Notes under the pieces: model-generated | Databases searched by the model: none | Told to the model about the DNA's origin: nothing | Seen by the model: only the letters and a program-made list of their open reading frames with translations | Program-made: the position numbers and the translations under genes | Origin: Gammaproteobacteria bacterium | Lineage (GTDB): Bacteria; Pseudomonadota; Gammaproteobacteria; Steroidobacterales; Steroidobacteraceae | Reading direction: 5' to 3' | NCBI GenBank assembly: GCA_025359565.1 | Contig: JANYFY010000019.1 | Span: 57,168 to 121,167, forward strand | DNA: 64,000 nucleotides | Part shown: positions 29,459 to 39,300 of the stretch, piece after piece | How positions within the stretch are numbered: position 1 is the first letter of the stretch | Layout of the letters: the number at the start of each line of letters is the position of its first letter

Positions 29459-31456
29459 TTATCCCGCTCCCGATAAAGCCTTTGCGATCTCGGCAAAACC
29501 TCGGCCCGCGGCAATATCTTTAGCTGCAATACCGGCATTATTACGGAGCGACGAGTTAGCTCTAGCCGCAAGCAACAAATGGCAAATATTGGAGAACCCT
29601 CCCCGGCTGGCCACGATTAACGCGGTATCGCCTACTTTGTTTTGCACGTCCAATTCAGGATTTTGAACGAGAAGCGCTTGCACCACCTCGGTGTGTCCGG
29701 TGGCAGCCGCGATCATCAAGGGTGTGTCGCCACCGGAATCGCGACGATTGAGACTCGCAGCCGCACTTGCACCCGCACCCAGCAATGGCGCGAGCACAGA
29801 AGCCTCTTTCTGAGTAGCGGCCGCGTGTAGAATCGTCGCACCGCGGGAATCCGTTGCATTTCGGCTTGCCCCAGCAGCGATTAAGGCCGCCGCGACAGCC
29901 TGCGAACCCGCTGCCGCCGCATGCCAGAGTGCGGTACGCTTTTCGCGATCCTCCGCATCAATCTTTACATGCCGCGCCAAAAGACCTTGCACCATTGCGA
30001 TCTGATTGGCGGTTGACGCAAGGATCAATGGCGTGTGACCTTCAGCGTCGGTTGCATCTGGATTAGCACCACTCGCAAGCAATAGTTGGGACATTTCGTC
30101 TGCATGCGGGGCGCGCAGCGCACACAGAAGCGCCGTCTGTTCCATGGATGCATGCGCATCGGGTTTAACACCTGCTTTAAGTAACGCCTTTACCACCGGT
30201 AGATCGTTACGATTGGCAGCCAACCACAAAGCGGTATGACCCGCATGATCAGTGGCGTTTGTGTCGGCACCGTGGGCTAACAATAGTTGCAAGCTTTCCA
30301 TGGCACGAGCATCGGCAGCTACTTGGATTAGGGGATCGCCCTGCGGTATTTTTAAATTAACATCACTGCCTGAACCCAATAATTGCTGCACGGTGACGGA
30401 ATCATTACGGGATACCGCCAACGCAATCGTCGGCCAACCACGATAAATTTCACCCGGATGCGCAGGATCGAACTTGCCTGCTTGCCGAGGGCCTACCGAA
30501 ACCACGTTAGGGTGTAAGCCTTGTGTTTTAAGTTCGGTAGCGGCCGCTTCGGCTCCGACTGCAAGCGCATCATCCAGCGCGTTATAACCTCGGTCATCAT
30601 GCTTATCAAGAATCGCACCCGCATGCTGTAACGCCTTTATAGTTTGGGGTTGGTTAGCTCGTGCCGCGTAGAAAACTGCCGTGCGCTGCCTAGCATCCGT
30701 AGCTTGCACATCAGCGCCGTGATGCAGCAACAAATCCGTCATTGCTACATCATGACGTTCCGCCGCAACCATCAGCGCGGTGGTTCCGGCATTATCGACT
30801 GCGCGAATGTCCGCGCCTAATTCCAATAGTGTCGTTGCAGAATCCAAAGCTCCCGCTTCAACAGCGAAAAACAACGCGCCACGCCCAAATTCATCGCGGA
30901 TCGTCGCGCTGCTCGCACCGATTCTGCGTAATTCAGCAGCATCATTTTTTCGCCCACAATCGATCACCCAAGCGGTCAAAAGTAACGGATCCGAGGCGCC
31001 CACCGACTCGCGATCAAGTAAGGGTCGAGTGGATTTCAAGGCCTCAGTGGCACGCCCGTAACCCAATTTAGCCGAACGCTCCAACCATTGACGACCCGCA
31101 TTGGGTAGCGCGCCTTTCTCACGAGCAAGTTCCGCCGCGAGCACGTAGGCCGCCGCCGCCTGATTATGTTCGGCCGCCACCTGAAGCAGATCGCGTGCAT
31201 GTTTTGGATCGGGCACCACTCCGACACCATTAAGGTAAATGAGGCCCAATAAATACTCAGCATCCGCATTCCCGGTCGCACTCGCTGCGCTCAGTAGGTC
31301 AATCGCCTTGGCGAATTGCAATGTACGTAACGCCGCCCGCGCGGGCTCAAGAGGATCCTTCAGCTTCATTGAGGTAGCGGGTGCACTCAGCGCCGACAGG
31401 CTAATCGCACAGCAAATACCAGCAATTAAACTAATATATTCGCGAAGATTTCTCAC
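29459..31456 (-). CDS. Exported SEL1-like/ankyrin-repeat protein
   Basis: 665 residues, GTG start at 31456 overlapping the TAG of the flavoprotein gene by 1 nt. Signal peptide (SLIAGICCAISLSALSAPA). Residues ~35-135 are SEL1-like TPR units (AEYLLGLIYLNGVGVVPDP). The rest is a long array of ankyrin repeats (for example GTTALMVAAERHDVAMTDLL and GHTALWLAANRNDLPVVKAL). Probably a periplasmic scaffold. Co-transcription with a redox flavoprotein and adjacency to the multiheme operon suggest assembly of the electron-transfer machinery; inference only. Confidence 0.88.
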   Translation of the reverse strand: MRNLREYISLIAGICCAISLSALSAPATSMKLKDPLEPARAALRTLQFAKAIDLLSAASATGNADAEYLLGLIYLNGVGVVPDPKHARDLLQVAAEHNQAAAAYVLAAELAREKGALPNAGRQWLERSAKLGYGRATEALKSTRPLLDRESVGASDPLLLTAWVIDCGRKNDAAELRRIGASSATIRDEFGRGALFFAVEAGALDSATTLLELGADIRAVDNAGTTALMVAAERHDVAMTDLLLHHGADVQATDARQRTAVFYAARANQPQTIKALQHAGAILDKHDDRGYNALDDALAVGAEAAATELKTQGLHPNVVSVGPRQAGKFDPAHPGEIYRGWPTIALAVSRNDSVTVQQLLGSGSDVNLKIPQGDPLIQVAADARAMESLQLLLAHGADTNATDHAGHTALWLAANRNDLPVVKALLKAGVKPDAHASMEQTALLCALRAPHADEMSQLLLASGANPDATDAEGHTPLILASTANQIAMVQGLLARHVKIDAEDREKRTALWHAAAAGSQAVAAALIAAGASRNATDSRGATILHAAATQKEASVLAPLLGAGASAAASLNRRDSGGDTPLMIAAATGHTEVVQALLVQNPELDVQNKVGDTALIVASRGGFSNICHLLLAARANSSLRNNAGIAAKDIAAGRGFAEIAKALSGAG

Positions 31457-32763
31457 TAGACCGTGCCGTATTTAGTTTCGACTTGAATACCAATCGATTT
31501 TAAGAAATCATTCGGCAGGATTCCGCCGGCACTTACTATGACGGCATCATTATTCATCTTCAGCTCCTTTCCCGCCAGCTTCATGCTTACCTCGTTACCC
31601 CTGATCTCGCTGATTTGCGAGCCCAGCAGAATTTTAAGCTGACCCTTTGCGGCGGCATCATCGACGCGCTGCCGATTGCGCTGCTTCGCTCGTTGAAAGG
31701 CATCACCGCGATAGGACAGAGTAACGGTGGTATCGCCCAACTCTGCAATACTGGCCGCCGCCTCCAATGCACTGTCGCCGCCGCCCACCACCACCACCTC
31801 TTTGCCGCGATATTGTTCAGGATCAATCAAGCGATAGACTACTTTCGACAACTCCTCTCCCGGCACACCTAACTTGCGCGGCGTACCCCGACGACCGATT
31901 GCCAGCAGCACGGTACAGGCTGTGTAGGATTTCTTGGTTGCGGTAATGTGAAAAACTCCGTCCTTAGCCTCGATTTTTTCCACTCGTTCTTGGTACAGGA
32001 TTTTTAACTTATTACGGGTACAGGCGTCAGTCCAAAATTTAAGCAGTTGTTCCTTCGAGGTATTGCGAAAATGAACTTTGCCAACGATCGGTAAGTCCAC
32101 CGGCGCGGTCATGACCAGTTTGCCACGGGGATATTGAAACACCGCACCCCCGAGAGAATCTTGTTCGATGGTTTGATAGTTTAAAGCTAATTTCTGCGCC
32201 GTAAGCGTCGCAGCAAGGCCGGCGGGACCTGCTCCGATAATCAGCACATCTAATGCGCCAGGACGTTTGATGCCCGCTTTGGCGATAGACTCTAACGCCT
32301 GTTGACCCTGCATAAGCGCATTTTTTATAAGCCCCATACCCCCCAGTTCCCCGGCAACATAAATGCCCGGCACATTAGATTCAAAACTCGGTTTGAGCAG
32401 GGGGATGTCTAAACCGCGACGTTCAGTGCCAAATACCAGGGTAATTGCATCAAACGGGCAAACCGTTTTACAGGCTCCATGGCCAATACAATCGCTGGGG
32501 CCCACCAATACGGCCTTACCATTGATTAACCCAAGCACCTCGTGATGAGGCTGTTCGGGGCACGCTTTAACGCACGTTCCACAACCCAGACATCGACTTG
32601 CATCAATAATTGGATGTAACGACGCAGGCTCGGTCATGCCAGCCGCGATCGTATCCTTCTGCGCATTGAGGCTACGGACATGCATGCGATGCTGCCGCCC
32701 GAGGTATACGGCGACAAAAGCAAAAATTAGCACACCGTACAAAACTAGCGACCAAAAATCCAT
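31456..32763 (-). CDS. Membrane-anchored ferredoxin-flavoprotein oxidoreductase (thioredoxin-reductase-like)
   Basis: 435 residues. One N-terminal transmembrane helix (FWSLVLYGVLIFAFVAVYL) is followed by a two-cluster ferredoxin region (about 50-110). Motif 1 is CLGCGTCVKACP; motif 2 is CIGHGACKTVCP, where a His replaces one cluster Cys. A YpdA/thioredoxin-reductase-like domain follows with GAGPAGLAA (FAD) and GGGDSALEAA (NAD(P)H), but no CxxC disulfide. It could pass electrons between NAD(P)H or ferredoxin and the membrane. It is divergent from the multiheme cytochrome operon. Confidence 0.85.
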   Translation of the reverse strand: MDFWSLVLYGVLIFAFVAVYLGRQHRMHVRSLNAQKDTIAAGMTEPASLHPIIDASRCLGCGTCVKACPEQPHHEVLGLINGKAVLVGPSDCIGHGACKTVCPFDAITLVFGTERRGLDIPLLKPSFESNVPGIYVAGELGGMGLIKNALMQGQQALESIAKAGIKRPGALDVLIIGAGPAGLAATLTAQKLALNYQTIEQDSLGGAVFQYPRGKLVMTAPVDLPIVGKVHFRNTSKEQLLKFWTDACTRNKLKILYQERVEKIEAKDGVFHITATKKSYTACTVLLAIGRRGTPRKLGVPGEELSKVVYRLIDPEQYRGKEVVVVGGGDSALEAAASIAELGDTTVTLSYRGDAFQRAKQRNRQRVDDAAAKGQLKILLGSQISEIRGNEVSMKLAGKELKMNNDAVIVSAGGILPNDFLKSIGIQVETKYGTV

Positions 32764-33030
32764 GCGTTGTGAGTTCCTGCAGAGTTAAACTTAATACGAC
32801 TCCCACAAATAACAGGGTACTGGCCGCTAGTTGAAGTTTCTGTGAATTGGCTCTCGTGTCAACCTGTAGCCGATATAGCTCAGTGTCGCTTATCGCACAC
32901 ATTGTTCCGCGCAAACAAACTATGATTATATGCGTACGGGTAACTATTAATGTAACTTAATGCAGCCTATTAGGGGAGGTGCATTTCTGTTGGGCGATGC
33001 GTTTGGTTAAATATTAGGAGGATATTTCAG
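32764..33030. promoter_or_regulatory. Divergent intergenic region between the two arms of the electron-transfer locus
   Basis: 267 nt with no convincing gene. It must hold the promoters of the flavoprotein-ankyrin arm and of the cytochrome operon. The plus-strand side ends with a strong ribosome-binding site, AGGAGG at ~33017-33023, which decides the TTG start at 33031. AT-rich stretches lie near 32925-32960. I could not identify a convincing operator. Confidence 0.5.
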
Positions 33031-33870
33031 TTGAACGTATTTTGGTTCCTAGCGGGCGTCTTAACGACTCTTGCCATACTACTCCTTCTGCGACTCAGGG
33101 GACGAGGTGCTGCCTGGAAAAAAGCAACACTAACGGGCGCTTTGGTGCTTGGCGCATTGCTTGGGTATCGCTGGCTGGGACATTCTCAACAAACTATTGC
33201 AGGCCCTGTATCGCTAGTATCCCCAGTGGCCGCAATGGCTCCAGTGGCCGCCGAGCCTGCGAAAAATGTAGCTGCGGGCTCAATGAACACGGCTATCGCG
33301 TCTTTGGAAGCACGGCTCGCCAAAGGGGGCGCAGGCCCCGATGACTGGGAGCTGTTGGCGAAGTCGTACGAGTTTTTAGGTCGTCCAGAAGATGCAAAGA
33401 AGGCCCGGGCCCGCACGCTACCTCCCCTGCCGCCGGACGAGAATTCCAACATGGCTGCATTTGTGAGCGCGCCTCTTGCGGCGAGCATACGTTTACCGTC
33501 AGTTCCAACTTCAACTACAGCCGGGCCCACGGTGAACGGTGAGGTGTCACTCGCTACTCTTTTAGGTGCTAAGGCCGCCGCTGGAGCGACGCTCTTTATC
33601 GTTGCCAAATCGGTGGATGCTCCGGGACCTCCGGTAGCAGTGATTCGCAGCACCGTCGGCACTTGGCCGGTGAAATTTTCCTTAGATGACTCACAATCCA
33701 TGGTTCCCGGCAGAAATATCTCGAGCGCAACTCGCATTAAAGTCGAGGCACGAATTTCTCAGAGTGGACAAGCATTGCCGTCAGCGGGTGATCTGCAAGG
33801 GTCTAGCGAAATCATCCGACCTGGCGATCATCCAGTAATTAAAATAGTCATCGATAAGGTCATCAATTGA
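33031..33870 (+). CDS. CcmI/CycH-like membrane protein
   Basis: 279 residues, TTG start after AGGAGG. Two N-terminal transmembrane helices (FWFLAGVLTTLAILLLL; LTGALVLGALLGYRWL), a short TPR-like stretch (DDWELLAKSYEFLGRPEDA), then a C-terminal domain (about 175-279) resembling the periplasmic end of CcmI/CycH, with ATLFIVAKS, GPPVAV, FSLDDSQSMVPG and ARISQSGQA. CcmI chaperones apocytochrome c to heme lyase. A dedicated copy at the head of a 76-heme operon suggests specialised maturation. The long TPR array of classical CcmI is missing. Confidence 0.8.
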   Translation: MNVFWFLAGVLTTLAILLLLRLRGRGAAWKKATLTGALVLGALLGYRWLGHSQQTIAGPVSLVSPVAAMAPVAAEPAKNVAAGSMNTAIASLEARLAKGGAGPDDWELLAKSYEFLGRPEDAKKARARTLPPLPPDENSNMAAFVSAPLAASIRLPSVPTSTTAGPTVNGEVSLATLLGAKAAAGATLFIVAKSVDAPGPPVAVIRSTVGTWPVKFSLDDSQSMVPGRNISSATRIKVEARISQSGQALPSAGDLQGSSEIIRPGDHPVIKIVIDKVIN

Positions 33871-34742
33871 GCGTAGAAGCCGCCAAGGTCTCGTTTAACA
33901 ACGGGCAGCGCCTGCATGGACCCATCCTGTGGGGCTTGGTAGTGGCCCTATTGATCGCGTGGGGCAGCCACGCGCATCTTGAGCGTTATATCTCGCCTTT
34001 GCGCGGGCTCGGCTATTGGCTGGGAATCTTTGGCGGATCCTTAATGATAGTTCTTTTGATTTATTCGGCGCGCAAACGCGCTCCATGGCTACGGTGGCTC
34101 GGCGGAATACCCGCATGGTTTGAGATCCACATGGTGCTAGGGATTGTAGGACCGTTATTAATACTCTTCCATTGCAACTTTCATTTGGGAGCCAGCAACA
34201 GCAATGTCGCGTTGATCTGCATGTTGCTAGTGTCGGGAAGCGGAATAATCGGACGTTACATTTATACGCGATTACATGCTCATATGGATGGCAACGAAGA
34301 TACTCTTGATCAACTTAAAGCCGTGGCTACGCGGCTGCGCTCCCAAACAACTTCGATAGCTTTATTACCGGGTTTATTGGATGCGATAGAGGCCGTGGAA
34401 AAGCGCTATATCGTGCCACCTAAGGCACTGGCTGGACGGCTCTGGCACCTGCCTACCGGCGGTATTAGGTTCGCGATCGCACGCTTAACTGTGCGTCGGG
34501 ATATTAAGGAAGCGGTAGACAAAGCTTTGCGGCGGGAGTCGGAATTGATTGCGCAACATGCGCAGCGTATCGCCGTGGTTGCCCGCCGTTATGCGGATCG
34601 GCGTTTGGAAGCGGGTCGTCGCGTAGTCGAGTATAAATCCTATGCGAAATTATTTTCGTTTTGGCATGTGTTACACATCCCGCTGTTTTTTATGTTACTT
34701 ATAGCGGGTGTCGTACATGTCATTGCAGTCAATGTTTACTGA
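33867..34742 (+). CDS. Inner-membrane protein with candidate b-heme histidines
   Basis: 291 residues, TTG start overlapping the previous stop (TTGA). Four N-terminal transmembrane helices (about 15-130), a cytosolic helical, Arg-rich region (about 135-255), and a last helix near the C-terminus. Paired His occur in helices: EIHMVLGIVGP with FHCNFH, and WHVLHIP with GVVHVI, as expected for b-heme ligands in a ferric-reductase-like bundle. It may move electrons between the quinone pool or flavoprotein and the periplasmic cytochrome. It corresponds in position to the conserved inner-membrane protein described for PCC3-type clusters. Confidence 0.7.
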   Translation: MSVEAAKVSFNNGQRLHGPILWGLVVALLIAWGSHAHLERYISPLRGLGYWLGIFGGSLMIVLLIYSARKRAPWLRWLGGIPAWFEIHMVLGIVGPLLILFHCNFHLGASNSNVALICMLLVSGSGIIGRYIYTRLHAHMDGNEDTLDQLKAVATRLRSQTTSIALLPGLLDAIEAVEKRYIVPPKALAGRLWHLPTGGIRFAIARLTVRRDIKEAVDKALRRESELIAQHAQRIAVVARRYADRRLEAGRRVVEYKSYAKLFSFWHVLHIPLFFMLLIAGVVHVIAVNVY

Positions 34743-36329
34743 GTGGGCAAAAACAATAAGTTAGGAGGCGGTGGTATTGCTAAAGCAATGGGTGTCGCAT
34801 GGATGCTGGCAATTATAATGGTAAGTACTAACGCCATAGCCGCCTCAGTGGAAACGCTACTCATGCCGGGTAAGGTATCGCGTGCCCACCTGAAACAGGA
34901 AGAGACGTGTACTAATTGTCACGATAGATCGAACGTTCGCACCCAGACATCCCTATGCCTAGATTGTCACAAGGATATCGCAGCCGACGTGCGCGCTCAC
35001 TCAAGGTTTCATGGCCGTATGCCTAATGTAGCCACCGGCGAGTGTCGAGCTTGCCATACCGAACATAAGGGCCGAGAGGCCGACATTACGCAATTTAGTC
35101 GCGCACAATTCGATCACCACCTTACTAATTTTGATCTCAAAGGTGCGCATAGCACATTAGACTGCAACAGCTGTCACAAGCCACATGTGGCCTATCGCAA
35201 AGCGCCTGAAGCCTGCGTGGGCTGCCATAAATCTGACGATGTACATCACGGCCAGTACAAACAATCCTGCGGCGAATGCCACGGCTCGTCAAGTTGGAGC
35301 GGCGGAAAATTCGATCATAGTAAAACGGATTTTAATCTCACTGGTGCTCACACATCGATTACGTGCGATGCCTGTCATATTGGCGGCCACTATAAACCAA
35401 CCCCTAAAAGTTGTAATGCCTGTCACGCGACCGACGATGAACACCGCGGGGCTCGCGGCGCGGATTGCGGCAAGTGCCACACTACCAAGGAGTGGAAAAG
35501 CGCCAAGTACGATCACCTCAAAGAGACGGGGTACGAACTATTAGGCGTGCACGAGAAGGCCACATGCGTTGCGTGTCACCGCAGCGGAAACTATAAGGAC
35601 AAGATTCCGAAGGATTGTAATGGCTGTCACCAGTCGGACGACTCTCATGCCGCGAGGCTCGGACCTAAATGCAATGACTGTCATAGCAACGATAAATGGA
35701 AGCCCGTCGACTACGATCACTTGGCCAAAACTAAATATGCGCTGATCGGAAACCACATAAAATTAGACTGCCATATCTGCCACACCGCACCCGTTAAAAC
35801 GCAAAAATTAGCCAAAGACTGTGCAGGATGTCATCGCAGCGAAGATCCTCATGGCGGCAAAATCAAGGGCGGCTGCGATGCCTGCCATGGGCAGAAAACC
35901 TGGACTTCGGATATTATTTTCGATCACGATTTGACCCACTATCCGCTACTAGGATTGCACCGCGTGGCGAGCTGCGCACAATGTCACAAGACACTGGCGT
36001 TTACTGGCACTGCAACGAAGTGCATTGAATGTCATGCGCATGACGATGTGCACAAGGGTGGGTTGGGTAAGAAATGCGAGAGCTGTCATTCTTCTAACGG
36101 CTGGCCGCTTTGGGTGTTTGACCATGCGAAAGAAGCACACTTTCCGCTTCTTGGCGCGCATGCCAAATTAAAATGCGCCGATTGTCACCACGAGACGCCC
36201 GGCTCTGTAAAGATGTCTCAACAATGCGGTGCTTGCCATCATCAAGATGACCGACACTTAGGACTGTTCGGAGCACAATGTGACCGTTGTCACAGCACCT
36301 ACTCGTGGAAAGGCGCTAGGATCCAGTAG
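34743..36329 (+). CDS. Periplasmic multiheme cytochrome c with 21 CXXCH motifs
   Basis: 528 residues, GTG start directly after the previous stop, signal peptide (AMGVAWMLAIIMVSTNAIA). I count 21 CXXCH sites. They group as an initial three plus six further triheme modules of ~60-66 residues, each introduced by a [FY]DH...L.G.H....C..CH pattern (for example TDFNLTGAHTSITCDACH). This is a regular, wire-like repeat of the cytochrome c7/c3 type. Its operon place next to the barrel gene makes it the likely periplasmic carrier. No lipobox or anchor. Confidence 0.93.
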   Translation: MGKNNKLGGGGIAKAMGVAWMLAIIMVSTNAIAASVETLLMPGKVSRAHLKQEETCTNCHDRSNVRTQTSLCLDCHKDIAADVRAHSRFHGRMPNVATGECRACHTEHKGREADITQFSRAQFDHHLTNFDLKGAHSTLDCNSCHKPHVAYRKAPEACVGCHKSDDVHHGQYKQSCGECHGSSSWSGGKFDHSKTDFNLTGAHTSITCDACHIGGHYKPTPKSCNACHATDDEHRGARGADCGKCHTTKEWKSAKYDHLKETGYELLGVHEKATCVACHRSGNYKDKIPKDCNGCHQSDDSHAARLGPKCNDCHSNDKWKPVDYDHLAKTKYALIGNHIKLDCHICHTAPVKTQKLAKDCAGCHRSEDPHGGKIKGGCDACHGQKTWTSDIIFDHDLTHYPLLGLHRVASCAQCHKTLAFTGTATKCIECHAHDDVHKGGLGKKCESCHSSNGWPLWVFDHAKEAHFPLLGAHAKLKCADCHHETPGSVKMSQQCGACHHQDDRHLGLFGAQCDRCHSTYSWKGARIQ

Positions 36330-36332
36330 GTT

Positions 36333-39300
36333 ATGCGGAAATTACGCTACCTATTAGGAGTTATTGCGCCGCTCGTACTAGCGACGTTGGTGTTTGCCCC
36401 CCATGCGAGCTTCGCAGCGACCGCCCCGCCACCGATCACCGTGCCGTTTGATCACTTCACGACGGGGTTTGAACTTGACGGCGTGCACCGCGACCTACCG
36501 TGTGAAAGTTGTCATTTGAATGCGGTGTTTAAAGCTACACCACGCAATTGCGGCGCCTGTCATATGTCGGGCTCGCAGTTCAATGCAACGCCAAAAACTA
36601 CAACGCATATTCCAAGCACTAATAACTGCATCGCGTGCCACAACACGACTTCGTTCCGGCCTCAGATGCACTTTGATCATGCTGAGGTGCTCGGTAGTTG
36701 CGTCAGTTGTCACAACGGCACCAATCCTCAGGCATTGGGTAAAAATTTAGCAATTCATCCTAAGACAAGTGATTTGTGCGAGGCCTGCCACACAGTGCTG
36801 AGCTGGAATCCACCCAAGGTGGTCGATCACACACAAATACCGCTGGCAGTCGAGGGTCTTTGCATTATTTGCCACAACGGAGTGAACGCTTCAGGACAAT
36901 CAAAAAATCATATCAAGACGACTCTCGAATGCGGTGATTGTCATTTGACCATCACCTGGAAAGGAGCCCGATTTGATCACACTGGTATCCTGAGCGGCTG
37001 CGCGAGTTGTCACAACGGCGTTAAGTCGATCGGCAAACAAGGCAGCCACATGCCCACCACCAATTTGTGCGAGAGCTGCCATACCACGGGGTTAGGTACA
37101 AAAACACCCAGCTGGGTACCGTCAAAATTTGATCACACCCAGATGACGGTAACGACTTGCGCGACTTGCCATAGTGGTACGTTCGCGATTCGTGGTGGGA
37201 CGGGTCATGTCTCAGGAAAGCCGGTCAATCACGTCCCGACGATTCCGGCCTCAGGGGATTGTGGATTTTGTCACGGGAATACGCCGGCCGCCGAAAGTTG
37301 GGATGTGATAGTCGCCAGCATTCCGAATTTACATACAGGGTTCGAGACCACCAATAGCTGCGCACAATGTCACGGCGGACAAACGTTTGCCGGCAAACCA
37401 GCACCGTACACTCCCATGGCGATATCTGGCATTTCGCCGACTAAGAGTGCGCCACTCGCGCCACCGCATATTCCGGTCAATGCTGGCACCGATTGTAGTT
37501 TTTGTCACAACAGCGCCTACACTACCGGGGGTTTCGGGCCCGCCACAGTGATGACTGATAGAACTCATACCGTGGTATCTAGCACCTGCGATACCTGTCA
37601 CGACACGGGCAAGAGCTTCTACGTAGGTAGCGGCACAGCCCTACAGCTGCGACCTCAAAACCACATTTCGAGTACCGATTCGCGCATGGTTTCTGGTGAT
37701 TGCGGTCAGTGTCATACGACCCTAAACTGGAAGAGCAGCATGATGCCCATCGGTCACATGCCAAACCCTGCCAGCCAGACATGCGCTACTTGTCATACCT
37801 CGTCACCCAACGACTACACGGCGGCGACTTTGGCGTCCGTTTCAATTTTGCACACCGGCATTACCGGAAATTGTGCGCTTTGTCATGGCGACTATTCCGC
37901 TGCCCTGACTTGGGCCAATAATTTCACGCCTAAAGACGCCATTCTCACTCCGTCCCATATCCCCTATTTGTCGGGTACCGATTGTAGTTCCTGTCATACT
38001 ACAAACTACATGACTGGCGGTTTTGGCCCGACCAATATGAGTGCGGCCAAGCACGCATTCGTGCCCTCCTCTTGTAATACTTGCCACGAAGCGGGATTGA
38101 GTTTCTCACTTGGTGCCTCGACGCCGCTGCTGCAAGGACGGCCTAACGACCATCTGTCGAGTAGCGACGCTCAGCAAGTGTCCGGAGACTGCTCGGCTTG
38201 TCACAATACGACGGATTGGAAGAGCTTGACCCTGCCGATCGGCCATATGCCGAATCCCGGCAATCAAGCTTGTGCGGTCTGCCACACCGCCATTGGGACT
38301 ACTTTTGCCAGCTACGCGACGCTCGCCAACATCTCGGTTTTACATACGGGAATTTCCGGCAACTGTAGCGCGTGCCACGGCAACACCACCACGCCATTGA
38401 CTTTTTTCGGCACACCGATTGACGATCCGAAAGCGGCAGTACTCACGCCTTCGCATATCCCGTACCTCAGCGGCTCAGATTGTAGTTCTTGCCATACGGC
38501 AAATTACATCGCTGGCGGTTTTGGCCCGACCAATATGAGCGCGGCCAAGCACGCATTCGTGCCCTCCTCTTGTAATACTTGCCACGAAGCGGGATTGAGT
38601 TTCTTTATGGGTACTTCGATACCTGTATTAGTAGGCCGGCCGAAAGATCACCTCGTGAGCACCAATCCTCAAATGGTGACCAGTGATTGTTCGAACTGTC
38701 ACCAAACCACCGATTGGACTAGTAATAAAATGCCCGCCGGTCATATGCCAAACCCGGGAAACCAAGGCTGCAGCGTTTGCCATACGGCGATAACCAGCGC
38801 ATTTAGCAGCTATGCGACGCTCGCTAGCATCTCCGTGTTGCACACTGGCATTTCTGGCAATTGCACGTCGTGCCATGGTGGCACCACGGCACCCCTAACC
38901 TTTTTTGGATCACCAATAGACGATCCGAAATCAGCGGTGCTATCGCCTTCGCATATACCGTACCTAACGGGCACCGAGTGTACGGCTTGTCACGCAGTCA
39001 ACTATGTGACAGGCGGATTTAGCGCGACCAGCATGAGTGCTGCAAAGCATGCTTTTGTTCCCACCACCTGTAACACCTGTCATGACACGGGCACCAATTT
39101 TTATGTGGGTGCAACGCCGCCCGTCCATGTGATTCGACCTCAGAATCATATTTTAACGCCTAACCCTGCCAATCAGGCACCGCCGAACGATTGCTCGCAA
39201 TGTCATAACACGTCGGTGTGGACGACTCCGACTAAACTGCCGAATAATCATATGCCCATCCCGGGAACCCAAATCTGCACGGTCTGCCACGTTGGCAATC

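Noticed and set aside
32672..32914. Small minus-strand frame with a hydrophobic stretch before the flavoprotein gene
   Set aside because: It would overlap the flavoprotein start by ~90 nt in a different frame and has no recognisable family. A real small membrane gene cannot be excluded, but support is too thin.
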